This document shows, piece after piece, positions 47,134-60,021 of a DNA stretch of 64,000 nucleotides; within the stretch, counting starts at the first letter, position 1, and each line of letters opens with the position of its first letter. The position numbers were made by a program, and so were the translations under genes. Location: NCBI GenBank assembly GCA_905182995.1, contig CAJJDP010000062.1:62001-126000 (forward strand), in the 5' to 3' direction. The notes beneath the pieces were generated by a model. It searched no databases and had not been told where the DNA came from. It worked only from the letters and a program-made list of their open reading frames with translations. This DNA comes from Paramecium octaurelia. Its lineage: Eukaryota; Ciliophora; Oligohymenophorea; Peniculida; Parameciidae.

Positions 47134-48450
47134 ATGAATTCTAAGAGGCCGAGTCAAGAAAGAGTTTCTATTTAATTCAATTAAATATAATACCCTTTAA
47201 ACCCGATAGTGAATTCTAATATAGATTATAGTAAGATATCAGGATTGAACTCAAAAAATTCAAATCAAAATGAGGAATTGAAGATGACCAATCGATACTT
47301 ATAAACTTAATTGACATTATATCAAGGTTTAGATTTAATCTAGCATTAGAGAAAGTGGGGGCTCTTGAGAAAAAGGTATCAGAATTAACCAATCAAACTG
47401 ATTACTTACAAAATGAACTATACAATTACCAATTTGAACTTGAATAAGTTTATGTGAATACTCAGAAGTAGTTTAGTTAATAGGAAGTATCAAAAGAGGA
47501 AATTGAAGGAAAGGAAGACAATATCAATTCACTTTAGGCCTAAGTTCAAGTTCTTTAAGATAAAATTACAACTTTACACAACAACTACCAACAGGAGAGA
47601 TTGCAAATGAAATAACTGCTACTCAATAAGGAATTGGATAATAAGTAATCTATTTAATAACAATTAGATTGCTCTACTCTGAATTGCATAAGTTACAGAT
47701 AAACATTGGATAAAAAAGCGTGGCTGAAGACAAGCAGCAATTAAAGGCAGTCATGAATGAATATAATGAATTTAAGATTAAGAAATTGAAGGAGATCGAA
47801 TAATTGCAGGATTAAATAAATCTGTATTAAGAGAAATTGAAATAATTTGATTAAATGTAGAAATTTAAATAATTAAATTAGTAAAATTGAGGAAATATAA
47901 TCGAAATATTATGAAATAATTCAGGATTAAGATTAATAAAAGAAATTGGAGAATTAATTGAATTCCTAGATCCAATAGCTTTAAAGTCAGTTGTCAATCT
48001 TAGGTCATCAATGTTAATCTTTGAAGGACGAGAAAAATCAATTGAATAAAGAGAAACAAGCCATAGAAACCTACTACTTAGATTAACTGTAAAAGTAAGA
48101 TAACTAGATAAATTTGATGATCAAAACAAATCACATATCTGATAGCAAGGTCATTATACAGAAATTGCAATCCTAAATAGAGTAAGTATTTAGTTAATTG
48201 TAGATCTAAGGATAAGATAATAAAGGAATTGAGCCAATAGAAATGCAATTGTTCAGTTAATGCATAATACTATAAGGATTTGGAGTAAAAAAACACTACT
48301 TTAATTTTGGAGGTGGAAAGATTGAATTCTATTTTGAAATCGAAATTGGTGGAATTGGAGAGTAACGAAAAAAAACTCTAGATTGATAAATTAATATAGT
48401 AATCATAGTTAGACAATGGTATAGTTTAAAAAGTCAAGGCTCAAAAATGA
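47134..48450 (+). CDS. Long coiled-coil protein
   Basis: 406 residues in five exons; introns 47327-47349, 47645-47667, 47857-47881 and 48186-48210. After a short Ser/Asn-rich head (MNSKRPSQERVSI) almost the whole protein is a heptad-like coil rich in Leu, Lys, Glu and Gln (ALEKKVSELTNQTDYLQNEL, LEVERLNSILKSKLVELE). TGA at 48448-48450 ends it 51 bp before the next gene starts in the same direction. Tethering or cytoskeletal role likely; the neighbouring Rab-like gene makes a golgin-like Rab effector an idea worth testing, no more. Confidence 0.68.
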
Positions 48451-48501
48451 TTATAATTAATTGTTGAATATAATTGATATTAAAATTGAAATAATTTTGA
48501 A

Positions 48502-49247
48502 ATGTTGTAAAGTGAATGGGAGCTAAACATAGCTATCATAGGAGATTCGGGAGTGGGGAAGTCAACATTTCTATCAATGTTTATGACTAGTCAATTTGTG
48601 CTAAGACACAATGATAAGATCACAATTGGTCAAAAGGAAATACTGATAGGTCAGAAGCCGGTTCAGTTGAAACTGATTGACATTGTAAATAGCCATGTAT
48701 ATTATGTCCAAGTCTGGGAAAGAGCCATTCCGTTCGATGGCATGGGTTCATTATAGGACATGCATTGGAATTATTTTGATTTTCGATCTTTCTAGCAGGG
48801 ATAGTTACGAGAACCTGAAGAAATGGTATGAGGAAATTCAATAGTATGTGGATTAGGAGAAAATAGTAATTAGATTGGTTGGTAATAAATGCGATAAATT
48901 GTTTTATGATGACATGGATTAAGATAAGGAAGGTGGGAATGATAGGTATTGAGGATGATTATTTAATTGTAAGGCATTACATATAATTCGAAGAAGGTGA
49001 GTAATTTGCTGCCACTCATTAAATGTAATATTCTCAAACTTCAAGCAGCGTATTTTCTTTGGCTTAGGATGAGAACTATTTGAGTATCCCTTCTATTTTA
49101 TCTAAATTTACATAAGAAATTCTTGATTTCATAAAAAAGCATGAAGAGGGTGGAAAAATTGATGAATTAATGGGAATTAGAAGTTTAAAAAAATAAGTTG
49201 CTGTACAAGAAGTAAAGAAGAAAATCAATCGTAGTTCTTGCTGTTGA
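48502..49247 (+). CDS. Divergent Rab-like small GTPase
   Basis: 229 residues in three exons; introns 48685-48712 and 48946-48973. P-loop GDSGVGKS, switch II region DISGKEPFRSMAWVHYR in place of the usual DTAGQE, G4 NKCD, and a GIILIFDLSSRDSYENL strand like Rab proteins. The C-terminus SSCC is a standard double-Cys prenylation signal. The G3 motif has lost the catalytic Gln (DISGKEP), and the G5 SAK appears as TSSS, so nucleotide hydrolysis is probably slow or absent. It precedes Rab2 by 129 bp and may be an old, fast-evolving duplicate. Confidence 0.78.
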
Positions 49248-49376
49248 ATAGAATTGATAAGACACAACAATATTAATCTATATAATTTCGAAATTTTCTA
49301 CAAATTCAGCATTTAAAATGTAAAAGTAACTATTGCTAATAATATAATATTTATATAAAAAACAAAAATTATTCTG

Positions 49377-50131
<755 letters not shown>

Positions 50132-50373
50132 AATTATTATAATTTAACTTTAACATATAAGTTTTTAATTTCTAATTTAATTCCATCAAAATATTCTCAT
50201 TTTTTCTTTTCTTACCAAGAAGCATAGATCCCAGTCCTTATTGGTTGTTTTCATCTTCGAATGACATTATACAATAAGAATTAAGGTATTCTTATTTCAA
50301 CGTAATGCAGAATTAAGTCATGGAATTTCTCAATGAATATTTGATTATTTCTATAATGTTCATAATTGTAGTT

Positions 50374-50690
50374 TCAGTGGTCGAAATGAATATTAAATAA
50401 GTATGACTTGAATTCTCCAAAGTTCATTGTCGTAATGTCATCAGATTTATTTCTATTAAGTGAAGTTTTTAAAGATTGTGGAGTTCTGAATATAGAACTT
50501 CCTTGGCCTATTTCTCTGTGATTGGTATAGATAGAGCAGCGGATTTAAGGGGAAAGTGTTTATTTTTTAGAATGTCAAGTTTGATGTCGCATTTGAGCAG
50601 AATAATTTTACATTTATGGATTTAATTAGTGATGCAATGTTCAGCTCGAAATTGTGATTCTATATTTTAAGGTGTGATGGAATGAATATT
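50374..50690 (-). CDS. Possible small gene, frame unresolved
   Basis: Between Rab2 and the ATPase the minus strand is open in all three frames for part of its length. One frame ending at TGA 50374-50376 has FRTPQSLKTSLNRNKSDD and MNFGEFKSYLFN, which look like real protein; another has SIPITEKQAKEVLYSELHNL. No intron joining them to an ATG was found. It may be a gene with an unusual structure or a decayed one. Confidence 0.3.
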
Positions 50691-50722
50691 CTTTAGATAT
50701 TATTTTTCATAATTTATTGTGA

Positions 50723-53700
50723 ATGGCTTAGTATCGACCATTAAATGACGGTTAATAGAACTTCACATAGGCTACGAATCCTCAGATTGTTGCGGGTTTC
50801 GAAATTTTGAGATAAAGTGTGAAATTAGGAATGCAGCAAAGTGAATCTGCTCGTAGGAGCTCCATGAAAGCACAGGCCCTTGTTTCTAAACAAAGTCAGA
50901 TGCTTAACCAGATGAAAGTAAGCTCTAAAATTGTATTCCTAGGAATAAAAAATTATGGTATAGGATATCATAGTACCAGTGGATACTCCTACCAATACAA
51001 AACAAGACGTCCTTAAAAAGGCTTAGAACAAGGGGGAAGAGTACAGGAACATGGATGAACATAAAGTGGATGTAATGACTTTAGCGAACAGGTAATTGGA
51101 TTATATAATATTTCAGATTGGGAACAAGCAGAGAGGATGGACTATCTGATGATCAAGCCATATAAAAGAACCAATAGTACGGTGACAATAAGTTATCAGA
51201 AAAAGCGAAGACTCCCTGGTGGATTAAATTGATAAAGGAGATGGTTCAGCCATTTTCAATTTTGTTATGGATAGCCTCCTTCGCATGTTTTGCTTTGTAT
51301 GGTGTGAATCCAAATGCTCTCGGAGCAAAGTCTAACTTGTGGTTGGGTACAATATCAAGATCTATATTTTAGCAATTATTTTGATAGCAATTATTTTACT
51401 AACAGGTTCAATTACTTATAATCAATCTGCCAAGGCTGATGCTTTGATGGAAGGCTTTAAGAATTTCTTGCCTTAAAATTGTATAGTAATTAGAGGAGGA
51501 CAAAGGAAACAGGTTCCAGCAGAGAAGATAGTGCCAGGAGACATAGTGGAGGTGAAGATGGGAGACAAAATACCAGCCGACATTAGAATTATACAATCTA
51601 GAGAGATGAAGGTGGATAATTCAGCTTTGACAGGAGAATGCGATCCATTATTGAGAGTGACTGAGTGCACAAGTGAAAATCCTTTGGAAACAAAGAACTT
51701 AGCATTTTTTGGAACATTATGCAAAGAAGGATCTGGATTGGGAATGGTTATATAAATTGGTGATAAAACAGTTATGGGTTAGATTGCAGATTTGGCAACT
51801 GGAGGAGAAACACCAGAAACTCCATTGAACATTGAATTGAAGAGATTCGTTATTTTGATTTCTTGTATTGCTGTTGGTTTGGGTATCTTATTTTTGATTC
51901 TCTCATTGGTTGTTGAAAAGGCATCAGTAGATACTGCTGTGGGTTAAGCTATTGGTATTATTGTTGCAAATGTGCCTGAAGGATTATTGGGATGTATCAC
52001 AGTTTCTTTGGCTATCACTGCAAAAAGATTGGCAGATAAGTAGGTGTTGGTTAAGAACTTGGAAGCTGTTGAAACTCTTGGATCAACAAGTTGCATCTGT
52101 TCAGATAAAACAGGAACCTTGACTTAGAACAAGATGAGTGTTGAAAATGTTTGGTATGATGGATTGAAGAGGAGGGCGTTGAATAAGTTGATCGCAGGAA
52201 AGAATGCTGAATATGAATATGAAACTAGTGATCCAACATTTAGAGATTTACATGATTGTGCCATCATCACCAGTGAAGCTAAGTTTAATATACAAGCTAA
52301 GGATAAATAAAATGTCAATTGGTTAGATACTCCAACCATTGGAGATGCCTCTGAAACTGCATTGATTAAGTTCTTTTAACCAATCGAAGACATTGAAGTC
52401 ACAAGACAAAGAAGACAATTCGCAGAATTGCCAGATAAATCATTGGCTAAGATGCCATTCAACTCAACCAATAAGTTCTCTCTTTGTATTGTCAATTGGG
52501 AAACTCAAGATTCTTATTATTGTGTTTACATAAAGGGAGCACCTGAAAAATTGTGGACATTTTGCAGTTACCTCTTAGTTGAAGGTAGAAATCAAGCAAT
52601 TGATGAATAAATTACTTAGAAATTCAAATAAGTCAACTTAACTTTTGGTAAAGGTGGAGAGAGAGTGTTAGGATTCGCCAAATTGCACTTGCCTAGAGCT
52701 GAATATCATAAGGGATATTAATTCAATTTGAATTCTGTTGACACACTTAAATTTAAATTGGAAGCATTTACTTTCTTGGGTCTATTATCTTTGATGGATC
52801 CCCCTAAAGTTACTGTACCTCAAGCCATTAAGAAATGTTAATCAGCTGGTATTAAGGTTATTATGGTTACTGGAGATCAACCACCCACTGCAGGTGCTAT
52901 TGCTAAATAAATTGGTATCATTACTGGTAAAACTGTTGATGATCTTTTGGATGAGAATCCATCAATGCCATATGAGGAAGCTTTTAGACTTGCTCCAGCC
53001 ATTGTTATTCATGGTGATTTAATTGTTTAAGCACTTGAAGAGGAGGCAGCACAAGGTGAAAATTTACCTGAAGAAATGAAAGACAGAAAACTCAGAAGTT
53101 GGTGCAGTAAACCTTAAGTTGTATTTGCTCGTACATCTCCAGCATAAAAATTGATGATTGTTAGGGCTTGCTAATATTTGGGTCACGTAGTCGGAGTGAC
53201 AGGAGATGGTGTCAATGATTCACCAGCTATTAAATAGGGTGACATTGGTATCTCAATGGGTATCAGTGGATCTGATGTTACTAAGGATGCTGCAGATATG
53301 ATCTTATTGAATGATGACTTTGCTTCAATCGTTGATGGTGTGGAAGAAGGAAGAAAGATTTTCGACAATCTTAAAAAAACTATTGTCTATCTTCTTACAT
53401 CCAATATTACTGAAGTGTTCCCATACGTAGGTGAAATCGCTATTGGATTACCACTTCCATTGAGTAATGCCTTCATTCTCACCATTTGTATTGGTACTGA
53501 CATCCTACCTGCCATTTCCTTCGCTTATGAAGAGGCTGAAATTGATATCATGACTCGTAAACCAAGGAAGAAGGATGACCATTTGGTGTCCCTCAGATTG
53601 ATCACTCATGCCTATCTATTATAAGGAGTCATAGCCACATCTGCAGGATTCTTTAGTTATTTCAGTACAATGAATGAATATGGATTCCCTCCAAAACTCA

Positions 53701-54567
53701 TTCTTAGTTTTATGAACACACCATATCAATAAATCCCTTGGACTCCAATCACCCTTGCAAATGGACAACCATATGCACCCCCTCCTACAAGTTGGGTTTG
53801 GGATATGCCTAATATGAACAAGTAATTCGTTATTCTATTTTATTTAGTCCCTTCTTAACATAGCAACCTTACAGTCCTAATTGGTAAATGGCACCAGTAT
53901 TGGTTCCCCCTTCAGAAAATCAGATCGCAGATACAGTTGGATTCTAAAACATTCCATTGAATTGGATCAATCCAGAACTTATCTATTATGATTTACGATA
54001 CATCTTTGTTACTTATAATTCCACAGACAACAGATGGTTCCCTGTGTTTGAGGAATGGAACAACCAATTTTCTGATCAATTGTGCAGATACTTTGATAGA
54101 TCAGACTCACTTCTTGAAGGATCTGGATACCCAATCAATACAAATGCTTGTTTCAAGACTGCTGCTCTTAAATATGCTTAAACCTCCTACTTCGTTGCTG
54201 TTGTCTTGGTCTAATGGTCCAATGTGTTCTCATGCAAATGTAAATACCATCTTATATCTCTCTCTAGAACGTAAGATGTCATTGATTTATTCACCCATCA
54301 ACGCTGTCATGTTCTATGGAGTCATCCTTGAGACCATCATTTTCCTTTGCATCGTCTACATCCCAGGAGTCAATACTTGGTTCGGTGCCAGACCAGTAGA
54401 TATACTCAATTTGGGGTATTGAATTAAGTGTATACCCTAGAATGCCTGGCCTTCCATATTCCATGTGTCTATTTTGTTGGGAAGAAATGCGTAAATACTT
54501 CATTAGAAACTTCTAAAAGCCCAGTAAAAACGAACCAAACTTCTTTGAAGCAAATTCACTATGGTGA
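50723..54567 (+). CDS. Type IIC P-type ATPase alpha subunit (Na/K- or H/K-like)
   Basis: 1,229 residues in seven exons; introns 50918-50942, 51092-51116, 51347-51372, 53822-53847, 54240-54267 and 54416-54440. P-type landmarks in order: [23 protein letters not shown] (the TGES loop with Cys), NVPEGLLG in M4, [14 protein letters not shown] with the phosphorylated Asp, [44 protein letters not shown]5 SNITEVFPY and M6 [16 protein letters not shown]. The NVPEGLL and [13 protein letters not shown] stretches are those of Na/K- and H/K-ATPases. Compared with animal pumps it has a longer N-terminal tail and an extended M7-M8 loop (about 53,690-54,180). It moves Na+/K+ or H+/K+ across the plasma membrane; which one cannot be told. 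Confidence 0.93.
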
Positions 54568-55425
54568 GTAAATTGTAGTGACATTAATATTAAATAATAA
54601 AATTACATCAAATTATAAATTAAATAACTCAATATACTTTGTGTACTTCTAAATTTATTGCTAATTTCATTACGATAAGGAGATGAATCTCAAAATGAGT
54701 ATGCTGGCTAATTGCAAATTTAAACAAATAGTATAAATTTATTCAATGATTTTGAGAATAAATGCATCATAATTATTATGGAAGTTGAGGGAAGTTGTGA
54801 GTTAAATTGAATTTATACAAAGGAATGTAAGAATTATTCAAGAATATTTAAAAGATTTATTAAAGCATATATTTATATCATAGAATAGTTAAATGGATTA
54901 TGATGGTCTGAATTCATGAGTATATAAGTATTTTGATGTATGCTGGATAGTAAACAAATTAAGAGGTTCTGAAAAGTATAGTTGTCGAATCTCGAAACTC
55001 ATAAGATAGTCTACATACTAAAATTAGATTTATTAATATTATTATGATTTGTTAGATAGCAATTTTAAAACTGTATAAATTTCATTAAATCAAACAGCTG
55101 TTAGATCAGATTATCAATTGATTGTAAAGATTGGACCCTGAATTTGAGGTCTTTAACTATCCAATTAATTATTATAAGGCTTCTAATAGATTGAATAAAT
55201 ATTAACACTATTTAAAATCTAAATTTGAATAATTACTATGATATTCACTTAATATTGGTAGTTAATCAACGCTTTATTGAAGAAATAAGTTAAATAATTT
55301 AATTTAGGGTCGGATGGCTTAATGAGATTGTGAAACCCAATTCGAGTAGTAGTTTCAAATGATTAAGTTGAGATTAATAATAAATACATATAGTTACTAC
55401 TGTAAAATTGATAATAATATATTTA
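54568..55425. other. Intergenic, no gene seen
   Basis: About 860 bp, A+T-rich, TGA-dense in all frames; presumably holds the promoter of the channel gene that follows. Confidence 0.5.
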
Positions 55426-58400
55426 ATGAACATTTCAAACGAGCATGTTCAAAACTCATTTAGTTTGTAAGATGAGTACTTTCAAGGTCCAAACTCGGGT
55501 ATGATTTCAGGGAGAATCGTCCTTGGGGATGGAGACTCCAACAGGAATCTGCCTGCCAGTTGGAATTCTTTCACAGTTCCGGATTAGCAGAAATTGGGAG
55601 ATATCAGTCAACAATCAATTCATGTGATGCCTATTGATATGCATAAATCGATGAGGAATATGCGAAAATCGGAATATCAATCTGCGTATGCAATTGAAGA
55701 CGAGGAAGAATAAGGAGGAAAACCTCAATTTCTGAAATTGATTATAGCCAAGAGTTTCCAAAACAATTTTATTAACAACCTGTGGAACAGATCCTATTTG
55801 AGAAAGCTGCATCAACTTTCCTTTTATCAAATCCAAGCATTGGATGATTTATAATTAGAAAATGAGGCTTACCTGCATAATGACAAGAGAACATTGACTA
55901 GATGGGAGGCTTTTAAGCGATTCTTCTCGTACATTGAGGTGTTTACTCCTTACAGTTAATTGATATTTATTTGGGGCCTGTTTTAAATTTTAACATACTT
56001 GCTGATCTTCTTTTGGCTACCATACAAGATCTCATTCAAATTGGATTCAATTGGTGATTTTCTAGGCATCAGCGTATACAAGTAGTCTCTCGAAATAGTG
56101 TTTTTATCGATATTGAGTTTGGACGTGTTTGTTGGTTTGAATTTGGCATTCATATACAAGGGGTTAATCATACGAAACAGAAAACGAATCTTGATAAATT
56201 ATTTTCGATAATATGCATTTGTTGATTTGGTACATAATGGTTAATATATAAGGACTTAAGGTTTCGTTGAGTACGGTGACTCTTCAATTCTTTATTCTCA
56301 CAAACAATGATGAGTCCAATCAAATGTTGATCGTTTAAATAGTTCTCTGTGCTATTTTCTATGTGCTTCGACTAACAAAAATCAATAAGATATTAGCATA
56401 AATATAGGAGTAAGTGTGCGTAATAATATTAGATTCTTCAATCTGTATGGTTCTTTGAATGACTTGGTTGGTTTGCTAAAGCTGACAATGATGATAGTAT
56501 TCATAGCTCACATTTGTGCATGTGTTTGGCATGGTCTGGCATTCTATAATGATGGTTATTCGTGGTTGGATGCATACGATTTGAGAGACAAGGGAAATGC
56601 CTCTAAATACAACAAAGCCTTTTATTGGGCGACGATGACAATGACCACTGTGGGTTATGGGGACATAACAGCTAAAAATAACATGGAGTTGCTGATGAAT
56701 AATCTAACAATGTTGATAGCCTCAATAGTGTTTGCGTATTCAGTGAATAGTATAGGAATATTTGTATCTAACATGTATAAGGGAGCCATGGAATATAGTC
56801 GGAGTGTTACCCTCATTAATACATTTATGTCAAAAAACAAGATTCAATTCGAATTGTAAACAAGAATCAGGAGTTACTTGGAGTATATTTGGCAAGAAGA
56901 ATAAAATATGAATGACGAGGAAGTCTCATCACTAATTTGCAAATTGAGTAGTAATCTATAAGAGGAATTGCAGTATCAGTTAAGAGGAAACATACTCAGC
57001 AGTTGTAAGGTGATGATCAAGACATTTTCTGAAAAGATGATAAAGTCATTGTTGGGATAGATGGAGGAGTAGAGTTTTTCACCTGAGGAGAGGATTATTA
57101 CTTTAAATTAATTGGATGACTCTTCGTTGTATATTATTACTAAAGGGGAGGTGGAGATCATTTTCGAAGGCTTTAATAGTTTGAATGAAAGAGTTCAGAG
57201 GAATAGTTTGAAGTGCCTTTATTAAGGAGATTATTTTGGAGAGTTCTCATTCTTTACAGGTTAACCTCGAAAGGCAACTGCGATTTCTAGAGCATTTACT
57301 AAGGTGTTTAAAATCAAAAGGGAGAACTTCATTAAGATCTTGCTGTCTTATCCGAATGATTATGAGAAGTATTGTCAATTGACACATACACTCTTGCATT
57401 AAGATTACAGTGCACTCCAGGTGAGTTGTTACAGTTGTTCAAGTAATCAGCATCTGATTGATAAGTGTCACTACTTGCACTACTGTCCTGACAAGGAGAG
57501 CATACTGAAGAAGGAGTTATATCCTCATGATTAACCAAGGAACAAGAGGATAGGGAGATTGAATAAGGAGAAGGAAGTGAGTCCTTGGTTGATACAGAAG
57601 TATTTGATGACTAAGGCAAAGGAGATTTAATAGGAATAATAGTATTTGGCGAGTAAGGGGACAGACTTCGAAGACTTTGAACAACACTCCAACTTAATGA
57701 ATGACGTGTATGAGGATGAAAGTAAGCTATACAAAATATCAATAAGTCGAAATCGATGTGCCGTCATCTCTGAATCAAAGGAGCAACTCTAGATCGTTTA
57801 GTAAGATTAGTCAGAAACCTAATCAATAGACAATGATAACAGAAAATGAGGATGATGACTCCAAAAACTATTCGAGGAAGGTAGTCAATCCCAGAGCCAC
57901 TCTCTAGACGGCTGGGTTTGGAGGAGGGATGAGGGATAGTGTTCGGGTTGACTTGATGAAGGATGATGAATATTAAGAAATCTCGGAAGAAGAATCAGAG
58001 GAAGAGAAGGATTAAGTGTTAATGTAATTGCCAGTGCCTGCCAAATAAAATTAGGAAATAGCCAGAACTCAATAATAAAAAATCACGTTCACTAGAAAGG
58101 ATTCAAATGAAGAAATTATACCTCGTTAATCTTCTCTCAGATCTCATACTTACACTTAGAAAGGAAGACAATCTTAAACTATCAAACGGACTTTGACTCC
58201 TGAAAAGATATTCCCGCCTAATTCTTCTGATCTGGAAGTCAGGCATCATTAAAAAAGACCCACTTAGAAAAGGCAATCTAATGCAACCAGAACGTTTACT
58301 AGGAATCAAGGAAGAGAAATGACCACGGATATTAATCATACTTCTGTCATGGATAATCAAACGTATAATTAACATACCAACAATTCGATTATTAATGACT

Positions 58401-58760
58401 TTGATAAAATGCAAATCTTCATCTACTATTTCCCTCTCAATAATTACGATATCGTCATCAAAAGGTAATGCTTACTTATTAATAGATTTATTTAGATATG
58501 CGAGACTTCAAAAGTTCTTTGGAAAGAGAAGACTCTACCCTGAATTCTCTAGATACTCATTTTTCTTTTTAACCATCAAGAAAGGCTGGAAGCTCAGAAA
58601 ATTAGGAGACAAAGTCACAGGATTGAGAATTGCCGAGTCATTGAAGAAGCCATTCACTAAAACATTTCAAAGTATTAAAACAGTTAAGAAAATTGCACAT
58701 AATACCACTGGAAATGGAGGAGGAGGGACATCGCCTTTAAGATTACAATCCTTTAAGTGA
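55426..58760 (+). CDS. Cyclic-nucleotide-binding voltage-gated K+ channel (1)
   Basis: 1,074 residues in five exons; introns 56230-56260, 56410-56432, 57722-57746 and 58465-58495. A long cytosolic head, then S1-S6: an aromatic S1 (LTYLLIFFWLPYK), a short arginine/lysine S4 (VLRLTKINKIL), S5 with HICACVWH, pore TMTTVGYGDI and S6 FAYSVNSIGIF. A C-linker and a CNBD follow (LYQGDYFGEFSFFTGQPRKAT), where the phosphate-binding Arg is replaced by a PRKA turn. After the CNBD come CYSCSSNQHLIDKCHYLHYC, a Cys/His cluster, and a long acidic/basic tail. Family: EAG/HCN/CNG superfamily, K+-selective filter GYGD. Whether cAMP or cGMP binds is unknown. Confidence 0.92.
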
Positions 58761-58796
58761 AATGAATTCTATTAATTTAATTAATATTATGATTAA

Positions 58797-59967
58797 TCAA
58801 ATTCCTAATATCATTCTCATCAATTCATACTCTTCAGTCAACTCTCTATGGCTTATTTGATAACCACACAAAATGTTGTAAAGAAGACAACTTATAGTTG
58901 TGATTAGATCAGGGTACTAAAAAGTAAAATCGCTTATTAAACTGTGCAAATGTTTCTATCCTTTAATTTATGTTAATGCTTAATCAATATTGTATCTCGA
59001 TTCCTCCCTTAAAGCCAATTAAAAGGGGACGGTGTGAATGTTTGTCATTTGCATTTCAATTCTCTGCAACACTATAAACAAGTAGTAAACAAATATAACT
59101 GATAACTGATTTGGCAGATCACTACTAGTCTCAGTCTTATTTTTAAACCAATCCTACAGAATCTACCTTGAGTATTAATTTTAAATGTCGTAATCCAATG
59201 TTTTAGTTATTAATGCGAATCCCCTTGTCATATTATTGTCCTTGTCTATTGGAGCAATCGAATTATAGAGCAGATCGAAGTCGCACCATTAAGGAGGATA
59301 CTTGAATCTTATATTGCCATTTCACATACCTTGCCACATCGAAGAGCATCACTTTTTTTTCTTTTAGATGAATTCCTCCAATGGGTGAGAAGTGTCCTTC
59401 TCCTGTTTGCCCCATTATTTTTCTGCTGTTATTTACTACCATAAAGAGTCTGTCCATCCTGGAAGAAGCTTCCAAGCATGTGTAGAATGTTTGAACCGAC
59501 GCTATTTTATGGTGATTTTGAATTCGAGTGCACTTTTCTTAACAATCATAAAAACTGAGCTTAAGCAAATACAATCTTACTTTTTTTATTCATATTGCTA
59601 TTCATACAAATTTGGATGATAGAAGGTTTGAATGGCCACTTTATTGTGTTTAGCAATATGCGAAAATGCATCCAAATCTATACCATTATCTAAATGTTCC
59701 TTTTTTAAACCATGTAAATTCTCTTCGGTGTACCATTTCCAAATTCTAATATTAGATCTTCTCATACCCTTTCCATTGCACTCCTGGATCGATCTTAAGT
59801 GCATTCAACACCATCACCAATGTTGTGGATCCACAAGTGGTCGGATGCAATTAGGTAATAAATTGTTCAGCTAGTGGAAAGTAGCATTCCATAGTGTTTT
59901 GATCCAATGCTTCTTTGAATAGTCTCTTGCCCTCCTTCGATGAAAATGCTATTAAATTTGAAGGCAT
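58797..59967 (-). CDS. PCS: Phytochelatin synthase with C-terminal extension
   Basis: 366 residues in four exons; introns 59746-59767, 59555-59580 and 59308-59329. The catalytic triad is visible: Cys in TTCGSTTLVMVLNAL, His in TGEGHFSPIGG and Asp in LFDVARFKYPPQW. The papain-like fold makes gamma-glutamyl-Cys polymers from glutathione to chelate Cd, Zn and other metals. About 130 residues follow the catalytic domain; plant enzymes also have a C-terminal metal-sensing part, but this one shows few Cys. It is convergent with the first channel gene, the stops 36 bp apart, and lies head to tail with the second channel gene, 54 bp away. Confidence 0.93.
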
Positions 59968-60021
59968 TTATCTCATATACACCAATTGTTTGAGATTTTA
60001 CATATATAAATAATATTATTA

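Noticed and set aside
47134-49247. A single coiled-coil/Rab fusion protein
   Set aside because: A TGA at 48448-48450 ends the coil, no intron of allowed length spans it, and a good ATG opens the Rab-like frame 51 bp later.
50560-50590. TGA read as selenocysteine in the minus-strand ORF near 50,570
   Set aside because: No SECIS-like hairpin was seen and the frame itself is uncertain; TGA is the stop in every firm gene here.
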